Source: Paenibacillus phytorum
GTDB lineage: Bacteria > Bacillota > Bacilli > Paenibacillales > NBRC-103111
Assembly: GCF_013141715.1 (NCBI RefSeq)
Contig: NZ_WHOA01000249.1
Coordinates: forward strand, 23,209-87,208
Direction of reading: 5' to 3'
DNA length: 64,000 nt
Shown: positions 51,347 to 60,431 of the stretch, piece by piece
Numbering within the stretch: position 1 is the first letter of the stretch
Layout of the letters: every line of letters begins with the position of its first letter
Made by a program: the position numbers and the translations under genes
The notes under the pieces: model-generated
Database searches by the model: none
What the model saw: only the letters and a program-made list of their open reading frames with translations
Told to the model about the DNA's origin: nothing

Positions 51347-51688
51347 GTGCCCAGAATAGGCACCTTCTATCAGAACCATTTGAAGCGGAAAATGTTTAAT
51401 AAAATATTGTTTCTCTATACCATTGCACTGATTGTCCTGTTTGTCACCGTGGCTTTCACTGGCGGCGAAGCGGCTGCTTACAATACAAGAGATTATCAAA
51501 TTCAAGTCAGCAACGATGGCAGCACGTGGACGGATATGGTTTCCGTAACGGGCAACACGATGGGTGAGACGAAGGATGCCATTTCGCTGACCAAAGCGAG
51601 ATATGTGAAGCTTACCATTGTGAAGGCGACGCAAGGCGGCGATACGGCGGCTCGTATTTACGAATTCGAGGTAAATGGGCTGGAATAG
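51347..51688 (+). pseudogene. Chimeric remnant: AraC-sensor N-terminus fused to a discoidin-domain C-terminus
   Basis: The first ~35 residues (IGTFYQNHLKRKMFNKILFLYTIALIVLFVTVAF) are typical of the start and first membrane helix of large AraC-type membrane regulators of Paenibacillus. From about residue 38 the sequence becomes the last ~70 residues of an F5/8 type C (discoidin, CBM32-like) domain: YQIQVSNDGSTWTDMVSV, RYVKLTIVKATQGG, ARIYEFEVNGLE. Neither part is complete. A GTG start with GGGGGAG is kept. The simplest explanation is a deletion that joined a regulator gene to the end of a downstream secreted-enzyme gene. Confidence 0.82.
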
Positions 51689-51705
51689 GCACGTAGGGAC
51701 AGGTT

Positions 51706-51747
51706 CAGGTCCTTCACCGGTAGCGGTGGAGGACCTGTTTTGTTTTT
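51706..51747 (+). terminator. Terminator after the chimeric remnant
   Basis: CAGGTCCTTCACCG (from 51706) pairs with CGGTGGAGGACCTG (51724-51737), followed by TTTTGTTTTT. Being a strong stem, it probably served the lost secreted-protein gene. Confidence 0.9.
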
Positions 51748-51758
51748 ATGCAGCATGA

Positions 51759-52535
51759 TTACATTTTCCCGAGCTTCAAGGAGTGGGAAGGTGGATGCCC
51801 GACGATTTTCTTGTACATGTAGTTGAAATAGGTCTGGTCGCAGTAGCCGAGCGAATCCGATATTTCCCCGATCGTCATATTCGTCGTCAGAAGCAGCTCC
51901 CTTGCGGAGGCGACGCGTATCTCATGCATATATTCTACCGGCGTTCGTCCGATTACTTCCTTGAACACATTCGAAACATAATTCGGACTTCGGTCGACAT
52001 GCTGGGCGAGATCTTGTATCCGCAGAGGTTCCCGATAATGCTGAACGATATATTGCTGAATCCGCAACGCGAGACTTCGACGCGAGGAGGAGAACGCTTC
52101 GTTCGTTAATTCACGCTGTACAAGTCCAAGTATCTCCGTCAATATGCCTTCGGATATCATCTCATAGAAAGGCATCTTGCCGATCCACGATTCGTTGAGA
52201 ACGGAGAAGCGCTGCTTGATGTAGTCAAAACCGATCGGACGGTATTGCAAGATGGGCTCGCTGCTGAATCCAGTAAGCTTATCGAGAGGTAAATCACTAA
52301 AGTGAGCAGAGTACATATGGTGAGGCTCGCTCTCATCGGCTTCTGCAGCCCGCCAAGTGCCTTGGGTTAGGAATAGTCCTTCCCCCTTCGATATGCATAA
52401 TGTCCGGTCACCAATTGCGTAGCGTACTTTTCCTTTTACGACGAGCAGCAGAATATGATGCCGAGTAGGGCCCAGGTCCACATGCCAATTCGATCCGGCC
52501 GGTTGTTGGTCGAATATAATATGTTCGATCTTCAT
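51759..52535 (-). CDS. AraC-family transcriptional regulator
   Basis: This 258-aa regulator has an N-terminal cupin-type sensor (HHILLLVVKGKVRYAIGDRTLCISKGEGLFL) and a C-terminal AraC domain: LRIQDLAQHVDRSPNYVSNVFKEVIGRTPVEYMHEIRVASARELLLTTNMTIGEISDSLGYCDQTYFNYMYKKIVG in recognisable pieces. I chose the ATG at 52535, eight bases after GGGGAGA on the minus strand; the in-frame ATG at 52616 adds 27 residues without family similarity. It is divergent from the amidohydrolase/Rieske pair and is their likely regulator. Confidence 0.87.
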   Translation of the reverse strand: MKIEHIIFDQQPAGSNWHVDLGPTRHHILLLVVKGKVRYAIGDRTLCISKGEGLFLTQGTWRAAEADESEPHHMYSAHFSDLPLDKLTGFSSEPILQYRPIGFDYIKQRFSVLNESWIGKMPFYEMISEGILTEILGLVQRELTNEAFSSSRRSLALRIQQYIVQHYREPLRIQDLAQHVDRSPNYVSNVFKEVIGRTPVEYMHEIRVASARELLLTTNMTIGEISDSLGYCDQTYFNYMYKKIVGHPPSHSLKLGKM

Positions 52536-52659
52536 CAGAAACGTCTCCCCTCGGTCCTTCGAAAATCGTAGAATCCTTAAAAAAACTGTATGATTACCAA
52601 TCGTAACCTCTATCAAAAGAAATTACAATAAGGACAGACGAAGGAAAGGGGTTTGATGT

Positions 52660-53718
52660 ATGAACAAGGAAATGAAATGCATTGATGTCGATGTCCATAA
52701 CGACCTGAAGAGTCCACAAGAATTGCTGCCGTATTTGCCGGAACCGTGGAGATCTAGAGTAGCGAGTTCGGGGCTCGGCTTTCCTGGGCACGGATATTGG
52801 TCTCCGGTCGGGGTCGTCCGCAAGGATTGCATTACACCTTCCGGGGGACCGTCCGCCTCCGATCCGGATTATCTCGTTAAGGATCTTGTCGAACAGTTCA
52901 ACATGGATAAAGTGATCCTAACGGGCAACTTGACGAACTCCTCGACGATCCATGATCCGGATTACGCAGCAGCTCTCGTTTCGGCCTACAACGATCATAT
53001 TGTTGCCGACTGGCTGCCGAAGCACGAATCATTCCGGGGTTCGATCACCGTCGCTCCGCAGGATCCGTCCCTCGCTGTGAGGGAGATCGATCGGCTGGCC
53101 GATCATCCGGCAATGGTACAGGTTCTCATGGGCAGCGCGCAGCGTGCAGGGCTCGGACAGCGCCAGTTCCATCCGATTTACGAAGCAGCCGAGCGGCATG
53201 GTCTGCCCATTGCCATTCATCCGGGGGGCGAAGGCGCAGCAGGGATGCCGGCCCCGACGCCAGCGGGTTATCCAACCCGTTATCTGGAGTGGCATACCTG
53301 CCTTTCGCAAAATTATATGGCACATCTGACCAGTCTCGTCTGCGAAGGCGTATTCGAGAAATTTCCGAAGCTGAAGTTCGTGATGCTGGAGGGCGGCATC
53401 GCGTGGCTTCCACATCTCATGTGGCGGCTGGATAAAAACTACAAGGCATTGCGTTCCTCGGTGCCATGGCTTAAGCGGCTGCCGAGCGAGTATATCCGGG
53501 AACACTGCATGTTCTCCACACAGCCGATCGAGGAACCAGATGACCCTAAGCAGCTGATCTCGATCTTCGATATGATCGATGCCGAGAATATATTGATGTT
53601 CTCCAGCGACTATCCACATTGGGACAACGATATGCCGACGGAGATTTTGAAGCGGCTTAGCTCCGAAGCGCGGCAAAAAATATTTTACAATAACGCCAAA
53701 GCGTTGTATCGCATATAG
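52660..53718 (+). CDS. Amidohydrolase-family protein (ACMSD/resorcylate-decarboxylase-like)
   Basis: This 352-aa TIM-barrel metalloenzyme of the amidohydrolase_2 group begins MKCIDVDVHNDLKSPQELLPYLPEPW, with DVDVHND replacing the usual D-x-H-x-H metal motif start. Further sites are LPIAIHPGG (His), the SLVCEGVFEKFPKLKFVMLEGGIAWLP segment (in pieces) and the final metal Asp in MFSSDYPHWDND. Relatives decarboxylate or hydrolyse ring-derived carboxylates. ATG follows GAAAGGGG. The Rieske ferredoxin gene follows by 16 bp, suggesting an aromatic or enol-type catabolic step. Confidence 0.87.
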   Translation: MNKEMKCIDVDVHNDLKSPQELLPYLPEPWRSRVASSGLGFPGHGYWSPVGVVRKDCITPSGGPSASDPDYLVKDLVEQFNMDKVILTGNLTNSSTIHDPDYAAALVSAYNDHIVADWLPKHESFRGSITVAPQDPSLAVREIDRLADHPAMVQVLMGSAQRAGLGQRQFHPIYEAAERHGLPIAIHPGGEGAAGMPAPTPAGYPTRYLEWHTCLSQNYMAHLTSLVCEGVFEKFPKLKFVMLEGGIAWLPHLMWRLDKNYKALRSSVPWLKRLPSEYIREHCMFSTQPIEEPDDPKQLISIFDMIDAENILMFSSDYPHWDNDMPTEILKRLSSEARQKIFYNNAKALYRI

Positions 53719-53734
53719 GAGGGGGGGATGAACA

Positions 53735-54085
53735 ATGGCAATCCATTATGTAGCTGAAGCGGATGATATTCGGGAAGGCCAGAGCAAGATCGTGGATGTC
53801 GAGGGCCGGTCTATCGGAATCTACTGCGTAGGAGGCGAATATTACGCGCTGCATAACAGGTGTCCGCATGAAGGCGCTCCGTTGTGCAAAGGTCCGGTTT
53901 GCGGAACAACGCTGCCGTCCAAGGTATACGAATACGAATTCGGCCGCAATGGCGAGCTGGTACGTTGTCCTTGGCATGGCTGGGAATTCGAGATCAAGAC
54001 TGGGAAATCGATCTTTGACGAGAAAGTTCGAACGAGAAGCTATAAGGTTCAGGTCGATAACGGCAAAATCGGGATTGTCATTTAG
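53735..54085 (+). CDS. Rieske [2Fe-2S] ferredoxin
   Basis: This 116-aa soluble single-domain Rieske protein has the cluster ligands CPHEGAPLCKG (first Cys-x-His) and CPWHGWEFEIKTG (second Cys-x2-His). Between them an extra segment with another Cys (VCGTTLPSKVYEYEFGRNG) is longer than in BphF-type ferredoxins. The preceding GGAGGGGGGG is a very strong ribosome site. No oxygenase or reductase subunit is encoded beside it. It could donate electrons to a partner encoded elsewhere. Confidence 0.9.
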   Translation: MAIHYVAEADDIREGQSKIVDVEGRSIGIYCVGGEYYALHNRCPHEGAPLCKGPVCGTTLPSKVYEYEFGRNGELVRCPWHGWEFEIKTGKSIFDEKVRTRSYKVQVDNGKIGIVI

Positions 54086-54228
54086 ACACTAATGCCGAAT
54101 CGACTAGTTTCCTGTATGATGGGGAAACAGCATGTTTTCCGGAACGGGCATTCCTTGCTGTCATAAGGCGGGGAATGTCGTTTCATTTTTAATTGCTATC
54201 GCCGATACAGAGAGGGGAAGGTCGACTA

Positions 54229-56538
54229 ATGCCGGTTTTTTTCAAAACGAAATCGTTTCGGATCACTCTCTTCTGGCAGTTTTTCGCGAAATATTTCTTG
54301 CTTATCGTGGTACCGGCTATTGTCGCTACCATATTCATCAATGTGTTCGTCGTTCGTTTAATCGAGAACGAAGCTGAAAAATCCAGTTTAGGCATTATGC
54401 GCAATTACGCGAGACAGATGGATGCTCATCTCCAATCCTTGCAAGCTAGCATGATTCAATTGCTCGGCTCGCCCAACATGAAAAGCTTGTTGAAGGATAT
54501 CGGCAAGCAGCCGCCGACCCCCGAACAGATCGAGCTCTTCTATGCGACGATGGAAGAGATGAATACGATCCGGACGGAACCGATCGTATCCGGGGCCTTT
54601 CTTTACTTTGCCAATGCCGATCTTGTGATCGATCATCATATTCATACAAGCAAGTCATATTATTTCAGGAATCAGTTTTCACTGGAGCCGCCGGACGCCG
54701 AGCGTCTATGGTCGCAATTCACAGGCAAAAAAATGATGCACTTCACCGATCCGTACTACGCTTACATGACGGATTACGGGGCTAGAGCTTCTTTCACGTC
54801 CGTCGTCATGGGGTTTCCGTTCAATTCCGATATGCCGGGCGTATTCCTCTCTGTTCAGATTGAGAAGGAAAAGCTGCAGCGCTTGATTCAGACGCAGGAG
54901 AGCTGGATCTCCCGCACTGCGATCCTGGATGCGGACCGCAGTGTGGTCAGCCAGTCGGATGAAGAAAAGCTGGATAAAGAACAATGGCTGAAGGTGATTC
55001 ATTCGGGGTCCGAAGGAGCCTTGGCCAAATATGATCGTAGACAGGCCGCATCCTACGTCCGGTCGGAATTCGATTCATCGTGGTACTACGTCAGCTGGGT
55101 CGATCTGCAGAAGCTGATGCAGCCTGCGCGCATGCTTAGAATGTTAAGCATCGCGTTTCTCTGTTTTTTTCTGCTGCTTGGCGTTTTCGTATCCTATTAT
55201 TTGAGCCGCCGCTTGTACAATCCGATCTCGGAGATCCGGAACAGGCTGCAGTCGCATCCTCCGCATCGTCTATCGGAGCATGCGGTGCCGAACGATAACG
55301 ATTTCGATATCATCCAACGATTTACTAAGTTGTTGATGAACGAGCATAAAGAGCTGTCTCAATTGGTAAAGGGAATTCTTCCTGTCGTCCAAGAGGATTT
55401 TATCTCGCGAATATTGCTCGGGGAATATCGGGATGACTTGTCAATCGCGTATTATTCCAAAGAAATTGCGTTTACCTGTGAGCTTGAGGGAGCGCGCGCC
55501 GTGCTTGTGGTCGAGTATCAATATTACGACTCCGTACTTGAGCAGCTGTCGGAAACGTCCAAGTCGTTTCTGCTCGCGGAAGTGAAGGAGATGATCGGCA
55601 AGCAGGCGCAGGGCACGATCTGGCTTTGCCAGACCCGGGCGGACATACTGGCCTGTGTCGTTCACTGGGATCACGACCAGCAAGGGGAGTTGGCGGAGGT
55701 CGCCGCACAAATCAAATCGGTGCTGGAGCCGTACGCTATCTATTTTAAAGCGACGATCGGATTAGGCAAGATCGTCCGAACGATGGGCGAGCTGAGTGTA
55801 TCCTATCAATACGGATTAGCGCTGCTGAAGCAAAAAAGCTTGAATGCCCAAGTTGAAATATTCAGTGATGAGGACAGCTGGGACGACCGGGAGCCGTTGG
55901 ACAGTTTTCTCTCCGCGGAGGAAGTCAATCGGATCGGAAATGTCTATCGAACGGGCGATTACCCTCGTTTGCTTCAGTCTGCGAGAGAGTTTCTCGAAAC
56001 AAGCAAAAGGAAGCAAGCGAACGCCTCTCAGATGAAAAGTTTGTTCTCCGATGTGCTCAATACATGGATTCGCGCCGTTGAGACCGACAGAAACGACTTG
56101 GAGATCTCGACGTATTCCGGATTGTTTGATTCCTTGAACCGAAGTCAGACTTGGGACGAGATGGAGCAGTGTCTCGAACGCATCCACGCCATGCTGTTCC
56201 TTTCGCTGCCGTCGATGAGCCGCAGCGACCAGTTCGAAGATGTCGTGAGGTATATCCGCGAACATTATGACGAGGATCTGTCGATCGAGCGGTTTACGGA
56301 ACAGATGAATATGTCGGTCAGTCATTTCAGCCGCACGTTCAAAGAGGTGGTCGGTGAGAAATATGTGGAATTCATTACGAGTGTCCGCCTGTCGGCAGCC
56401 AAACAGCTGCTGCGCGAGACAGACATGAAGATCGAAGAAATTGCGGAGCGGGTAGGTTATTTGGGAAGCAATGCGTTTATTCGCAGCTTTCGTAAGTACG
56501 AAGGGGTTACGCCCGGGAAATACCGCAGCATCAAGTAA
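54229..56538 (+). CDS. Membrane-bound AraC-type regulator (one-component, extracytoplasmic sensor)
   Basis: This 769-aa protein has a membrane helix near residues 22-45 (YFLLIVVPAIVATIFINVFVV), an extracytoplasmic sensor domain (about 45-300), a second helix near 305-330 (MLSIAFLCFFLLLGVFVSYYLS), a cytoplasmic linker and a C-terminal AraC domain (LSIERFTEQMNMSVSHFSRTFKEVVGEKYVEF; IEEIAERVGYLGSNAFIRSFRKYEGVTPGKYR). This layout is common in Paenibacillus beside polysaccharide-uptake operons. The ATG at 54229 follows GAGAGGGGAAGG; ATG 54193 is less likely. It precedes an LplBCA-like transporter, its likely target. Confidence 0.9.
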   Translation: MPVFFKTKSFRITLFWQFFAKYFLLIVVPAIVATIFINVFVVRLIENEAEKSSLGIMRNYARQMDAHLQSLQASMIQLLGSPNMKSLLKDIGKQPPTPEQIELFYATMEEMNTIRTEPIVSGAFLYFANADLVIDHHIHTSKSYYFRNQFSLEPPDAERLWSQFTGKKMMHFTDPYYAYMTDYGARASFTSVVMGFPFNSDMPGVFLSVQIEKEKLQRLIQTQESWISRTAILDADRSVVSQSDEEKLDKEQWLKVIHSGSEGALAKYDRRQAASYVRSEFDSSWYYVSWVDLQKLMQPARMLRMLSIAFLCFFLLLGVFVSYYLSRRLYNPISEIRNRLQSHPPHRLSEHAVPNDNDFDIIQRFTKLLMNEHKELSQLVKGILPVVQEDFISRILLGEYRDDLSIAYYSKEIAFTCELEGARAVLVVEYQYYDSVLEQLSETSKSFLLAEVKEMIGKQAQGTIWLCQTRADILACVVHWDHDQQGELAEVAAQIKSVLEPYAIYFKATIGLGKIVRTMGELSVSYQYGLALLKQKSLNAQVEIFSDEDSWDDREPLDSFLSAEEVNRIGNVYRTGDYPRLLQSAREFLETSKRKQANASQMKSLFSDVLNTWIRAVETDRNDLEISTYSGLFDSLNRSQTWDEMEQCLERIHAMLFLSLPSMSRSDQFEDVVRYIREHYDEDLSIERFTEQMNMSVSHFSRTFKEVVGEKYVEFITSVRLSAAKQLLRETDMKIEEIAERVGYLGSNAFIRSFRKYEGVTPGKYRSIK

Positions 56539-56617
56539 ATGGGCTTTTTTTGCGCGGTGTGCCTTTTTTGTTTAAAGCGCGTGAGAGAGAGGATACCACA
56601 GCATCATGTAGAACCGA

Positions 56618-56645
56618 GAAGTCGGCCAATTGGCCGGCTTCTTTT
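56618..56645 (+). terminator. Terminator after the membrane AraC gene
   Basis: GAAGTCGGCC (56618-56627) pairs with GGCCGGCTTC (56632-56641) around AATT, followed by TTTT. The remaining space to 56822 holds the presumed transporter promoter, not identified. Confidence 0.8.
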
Positions 56646-56822
56646 GCTATTCTCGCATTCTTCGCAAAATGAGCCAATCGCGAAAAAATGCACGATTTAC
56701 ATGGGAGGGGGCATATCCCTATGCTATGACTAAGCGTTCCCGGCTTGCCTCAGGTTAGCCAAATCGCTGAGGCGATACAGAAACGACTATACAGATGAAC
56801 GACTTGGGAGTGTGATTCATGA

Positions 56823-57746
56823 ATGGTTGCAAGCAATTGGAAAGCGGGCTGGAGGGTCGCTCGGAAGAACAAGATCCTATACTTGTTGATGCTGCCGGGC
56901 ATTCTGTACTATATCATTTTTAAATATGTTCCAATGTACGGGATCCTTATCGCGTTTCAGGATTATTCAATGGGACTTGGCATCTGGGGCAGCAAGTTTG
57001 TTGGATTCAAGCATTTCACCGAGTTTTTCGTGAACACGCCCGATTCATGGAAGCTCATACGCAATACGCTGATGCTGAACATGTACGATTTATTGTTCCA
57101 TTTTCCGACACCGATCGTGTTAGCGCTTCTATTTCAGGAGCTGAGGAACAAGTATTTTAAACGGATGGTCCAGACGATCAGCTATATGCCGCATTTCTTG
57201 TCCACCGTGGTGATCGCGGGCATTCTCGTCATCTTCCTGTCGCCCACGACTGGGATAGCTAATGTCATCATGAAGTGGTTCGGTGCTGAACCCGTCATGT
57301 TCCTCGGGCTCCCAGAATGGTTTCGAACGATCTTCATCGGATCGGAAATCTGGCAAAAAGCGGGCTGGGGCACAATCCTTTATCTAGCGGCAATTGCGGG
57401 TATCGACCCGTCCTTGTACGAAGCAGCCGAGATGGACGGTGCGAACCGCTTCCGAAAGATGTGGCATATTACGCTTGTCGGCATGGTCCCGGTCATGATT
57501 ATTTTGTTCGTGCTTAATTTGGGCCACATTATGGAGATCGGCTACCAGAAGATCATTCTGCTGTATAACCCTCTGAACTATGAAACCTCGGACGTGATTA
57601 ATACTTACGTGTACCGAAGAGGGATTCTCGATGCAGACTTCAGCTTTGCATCTGCCGTCGGCCTGTTCCAATCGGTTATCGGTCTCGTGCTGGTCGTGTT
57701 CGCAAACCGGATCGCCCGCAAACATTCCGAGACCAGTTTATGGTAG
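56823..57746 (+). CDS. Polysaccharide ABC transporter permease (LplB type)
   Basis: This 307-aa permease begins WRVARKNKILYLLMLPGILYYIIFKYVPMYGILIAFQDY (in pieces), the characteristic entry of LplB/YtcP-partner permeases. It has six helices and the EAA loop YEAAEMDGANRFRKMWHITL. Start ATG 56823, with GGGAG about 13 bases upstream. It pairs with the next permease, and a binding lipoprotein follows. No ATPase gene is nearby, as usual. Confidence 0.92.
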   Translation: MVASNWKAGWRVARKNKILYLLMLPGILYYIIFKYVPMYGILIAFQDYSMGLGIWGSKFVGFKHFTEFFVNTPDSWKLIRNTLMLNMYDLLFHFPTPIVLALLFQELRNKYFKRMVQTISYMPHFLSTVVIAGILVIFLSPTTGIANVIMKWFGAEPVMFLGLPEWFRTIFIGSEIWQKAGWGTILYLAAIAGIDPSLYEAAEMDGANRFRKMWHITLVGMVPVMIILFVLNLGHIMEIGYQKIILLYNPLNYETSDVINTYVYRRGILDADFSFASAVGLFQSVIGLVLVVFANRIARKHSETSLW

Positions 57747-57758
57747 AAGGAGGTACAC

Positions 57759-58622
57759 ATGCATACCAAGCAAAGTTTTCCATCGAAGTTGTTCGACTTC
57801 TTCAACGTACTTATCATGCTGTTATTGATTATCGTTATGCTGTATCCGATGGTTTTTGTGTTCTCAGCTTCTATCAGTAACAACGCCATGGTAGCGGCAG
57901 GAAAGATCGTGCTATGGCCTAAAGGGATTACTCTGATTGCTTACGAACGGCTAGCTTCGGATAAACAACTATGGCTTAGCTACTGGAATACGATCCGCTA
58001 CACGCTCTTCCATACACTGTTGACCGTGTTTGCGACGGCTGCGATGGCATATCCACTGGCCAAGAGATGGCTGCCCGGCAGACGGGCGATCCTGATGCTC
58101 GCAGCCTTTACGATGCTGTTCAGCGGTGGACTGATTCCGACCTTCATGGTCGTGAAGCAGCTGAATTTGCTCAACACGATCTGGGCGATTGTCCTTCCTT
58201 CGCTGATCAGCACCTGGCACCTCTTTATTATGCGGACCTTTTTTGAAGCGCTTCCGCAGGAGATTGAAGATGCCGCAACGATAGACGGTTGCGGGCCGGT
58301 GCAAGTGCTGCTGCACACTGTGATTCCACTCTCCATGCCGGTTATCATGACGATTAGCCTGTTTACAGCCGTTGGACAGTGGAATGCCTTTTTCGATGCG
58401 CTCCTTTACTTGAACGAAAAGCACATGTATCCTCTGCAGATCATGCTGCGCAGCTATCTGATCGAAGGTTTGAATCCGCCGCAGGGCGAAGGCGATCTCA
58501 ATTCGATGGAAACGGTGAAGTATGCGCTGATTATGATTGCAACGCTGCCTATTCTGTGCGTGTACCCGTTTGTTCAGAAACATTTCGTTCAAGGCAGCAT
58601 GATTGGTGGAGTGAAAGGATAG
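57759..58622 (+). CDS. Polysaccharide ABC transporter permease (LplC type)
   Basis: This 287-aa partner permease has helices beginning FFNVLIMLLLIIVMLYPMVFVFSASISN and the EAA loop EIEDAATIDGCGPVQVLLHTVIP. The C-terminus FVQKHFVQGSMIGGVKG is typical for LplC. ATG follows AGAAGGAGG. It probably imports oligosaccharides released by secreted enzymes such as the one at 60432. Confidence 0.93.
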   Translation: MHTKQSFPSKLFDFFNVLIMLLLIIVMLYPMVFVFSASISNNAMVAAGKIVLWPKGITLIAYERLASDKQLWLSYWNTIRYTLFHTLLTVFATAAMAYPLAKRWLPGRRAILMLAAFTMLFSGGLIPTFMVVKQLNLLNTIWAIVLPSLISTWHLFIMRTFFEALPQEIEDAATIDGCGPVQVLLHTVIPLSMPVIMTISLFTAVGQWNAFFDALLYLNEKHMYPLQIMLRSYLIEGLNPPQGEGDLNSMETVKYALIMIATLPILCVYPFVQKHFVQGSMIGGVKG

Positions 58623-58683
58623 AGTCGGATTCACATCGAATCTGTTTTCTATAGATAAAACTAGATAATGGGAGGTTTGCAAT

Positions 58684-60261
58684 ATGAAAAAGAAGAATAT
58701 AGCGGCGATGCTTGTCCCGGTCCTGCTTGCCGGGATTGCAACGGCTTGCAGCAGCGGAGGGAAAGTCGGCCAATCGCCGGATCCTGTAACAAGTGATTCA
58801 GGAGCGGCGAAGCCGAAATCGTCTGTGTTCACGTGGCTTGTTGCCGATCGCGTCGAAGGGCCTGTGCGTCAAGACTGGGAAGTGTTCAAGGAGCTTGAGA
58901 AGAAAACGGGTGCTAAGATTGAATTCCAGGCGGTTCCAGCCGCGTCTTTTGCCGAGAAGCAAAAGATTCTGATTGCGACCAATTCGGTTACCGACTTGAT
59001 GTTGGTGACCAATCAGGAGGGCCGGGAGTATGGTCAAGAGAAGATATTTCTGAATCTGAAGGATTACCTGGATCAGGCCCCCAATATCAAGAAGTTTTTC
59101 GATTCGAATCCGGAAGCGAAGGCGCAGGCCACCGCAGCGGATGGAGGCTTGTACACGATTCCTCAACTGGACAGCTATATCGGGGGAAAAGGATTCAACC
59201 AGGCCTGGTATGTGCGACAAGATCTGATGGATAAATACGGTTTGAAAGCACCGACAACCCTCGATGAGCTCTACCAGCTCCTCAAAGCGTTCAAGCAGCA
59301 GAATCCTGATTCCTACCCGCTTACGTTGACCCCGCCTGAGTCCGGCGAGATGGGGGTGTATGGCGTATTTATGAAAGCATTTACCGGTATACAAGGTTAT
59401 ATCAACCTGAATCCCGCGAACGATCAATTTGCATTTACTGGGAATCAGAAAGGATTCAAGGAAGCTCTCCAATTCATGAATAAATTGTACAGTGAGAAAC
59501 TGCTAGACCCCGAATATTCGCTGCTGACACGGGCGCAATATGACGAGCGGCTGATCTCGAGCAAATCGTTCGTCACTTACTATTGGAAGGCGGATGTCGA
59601 ACTTCTCCAGAGCAAAGCGCGCACAGCAAGCGGCAATCAGCAATTCAATTTGGACGGATTTCTACCTGTTACTGCTCCAGGTGTGAAAAATTATTTGTTC
59701 TCCCGTCCGGTTGTTGGAAGTCTGGGTATGGCGGTATCTGCCAAAGTCAAAGATAAGCAAGCGGCAGTCAAACTTATCGATTATTTAGTTGGCGAAGAAG
59801 GCAAGAAACTGCTTAATCTTGGTATCGAGGGTAAGACGTATAAAATGGTGGACGGAAAGCCTCGTTTTATGGAGGAGTTCGGAACGGCCCCATACAACAC
59901 GCTTCGTCGCGATTACGGCGTCTGGTATCCGATGATCGGCTTTGACTTCGCTCTCCCGCGCTTGGCTTGGGAAAGCGCATTGGACGAGAAGACGAAGAAA
60001 ATCAATGCGGCTTACGAACCGCTTGTCATCTCAGCTCCGCGATCCTACGTGAAGACGAAAGAAGAGCAGGAGATGGAGAAGTCGAAGCTGAACAATCTCA
60101 CGAAATATCTGGATCAGAGAATGGCTGAATTCGTGATGGGGAAAACACCGATCAACGATGAGAAAATCAATGACTTAATCGAACAGTCGAAGAAGCTCGG
60201 CCTGGACGACATCGTGAATATGTACAACACGGCCTATAAGCGGACTTACGGCTCGAAGTAA
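58684..60261 (+). CDS. Extracellular solute-binding lipoprotein (LplA type)
   Basis: This 525-aa binding protein has a signal peptide (AAMLVPVLLAGIATAC) and lipobox Cys22. The mature protein has the LplA-like features FTWLVADRVEGPVRQDWEVFKELEKKTGAKIEFQAVP (in pieces), NLKDYLDQAPNIKKFFDSNPE, YVRQDLMDKYGLKAPTTLDELYQLLKAFK and a long C-terminal region. ATG follows GGGAGG. With the two permeases it forms a complex-carbohydrate importer. Confidence 0.92.
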   Translation: MKKKNIAAMLVPVLLAGIATACSSGGKVGQSPDPVTSDSGAAKPKSSVFTWLVADRVEGPVRQDWEVFKELEKKTGAKIEFQAVPAASFAEKQKILIATNSVTDLMLVTNQEGREYGQEKIFLNLKDYLDQAPNIKKFFDSNPEAKAQATAADGGLYTIPQLDSYIGGKGFNQAWYVRQDLMDKYGLKAPTTLDELYQLLKAFKQQNPDSYPLTLTPPESGEMGVYGVFMKAFTGIQGYINLNPANDQFAFTGNQKGFKEALQFMNKLYSEKLLDPEYSLLTRAQYDERLISSKSFVTYYWKADVELLQSKARTASGNQQFNLDGFLPVTAPGVKNYLFSRPVVGSLGMAVSAKVKDKQAAVKLIDYLVGEEGKKLLNLGIEGKTYKMVDGKPRFMEEFGTAPYNTLRRDYGVWYPMIGFDFALPRLAWESALDEKTKKINAAYEPLVISAPRSYVKTKEEQEMEKSKLNNLTKYLDQRMAEFVMGKTPINDEKINDLIEQSKKLGLDDIVNMYNTAYKRTYGSK

Positions 60262-60293
60262 GGACTCTCCTAACGGCAGAAAATGGATTTGGA

Positions 60294-60328
60294 AAGACGG
60301 ATGCAAACCTAGCGTTTGCATTCGTCTT
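60294..60328 (+). terminator. Hairpin after the LplA-type gene
   Basis: AAGACGGATGCAAAC (60294-60308) pairs with GTTTGCATTCGTCTT (60314-60328), with one G-T pair. No long T-run follows, so read-through into the secreted glycosidase gene is possible. Confidence 0.65.
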
Positions 60329-60431
60329 GATCAAATGAGAAAACGCTTTCTTTTTTGGGGCCTTTACGGTGAGATTGGAGGTCCATTAATTCAAACTCCA
60401 TTAATGAAAATGAAGAAAGGGTGGATGCATA

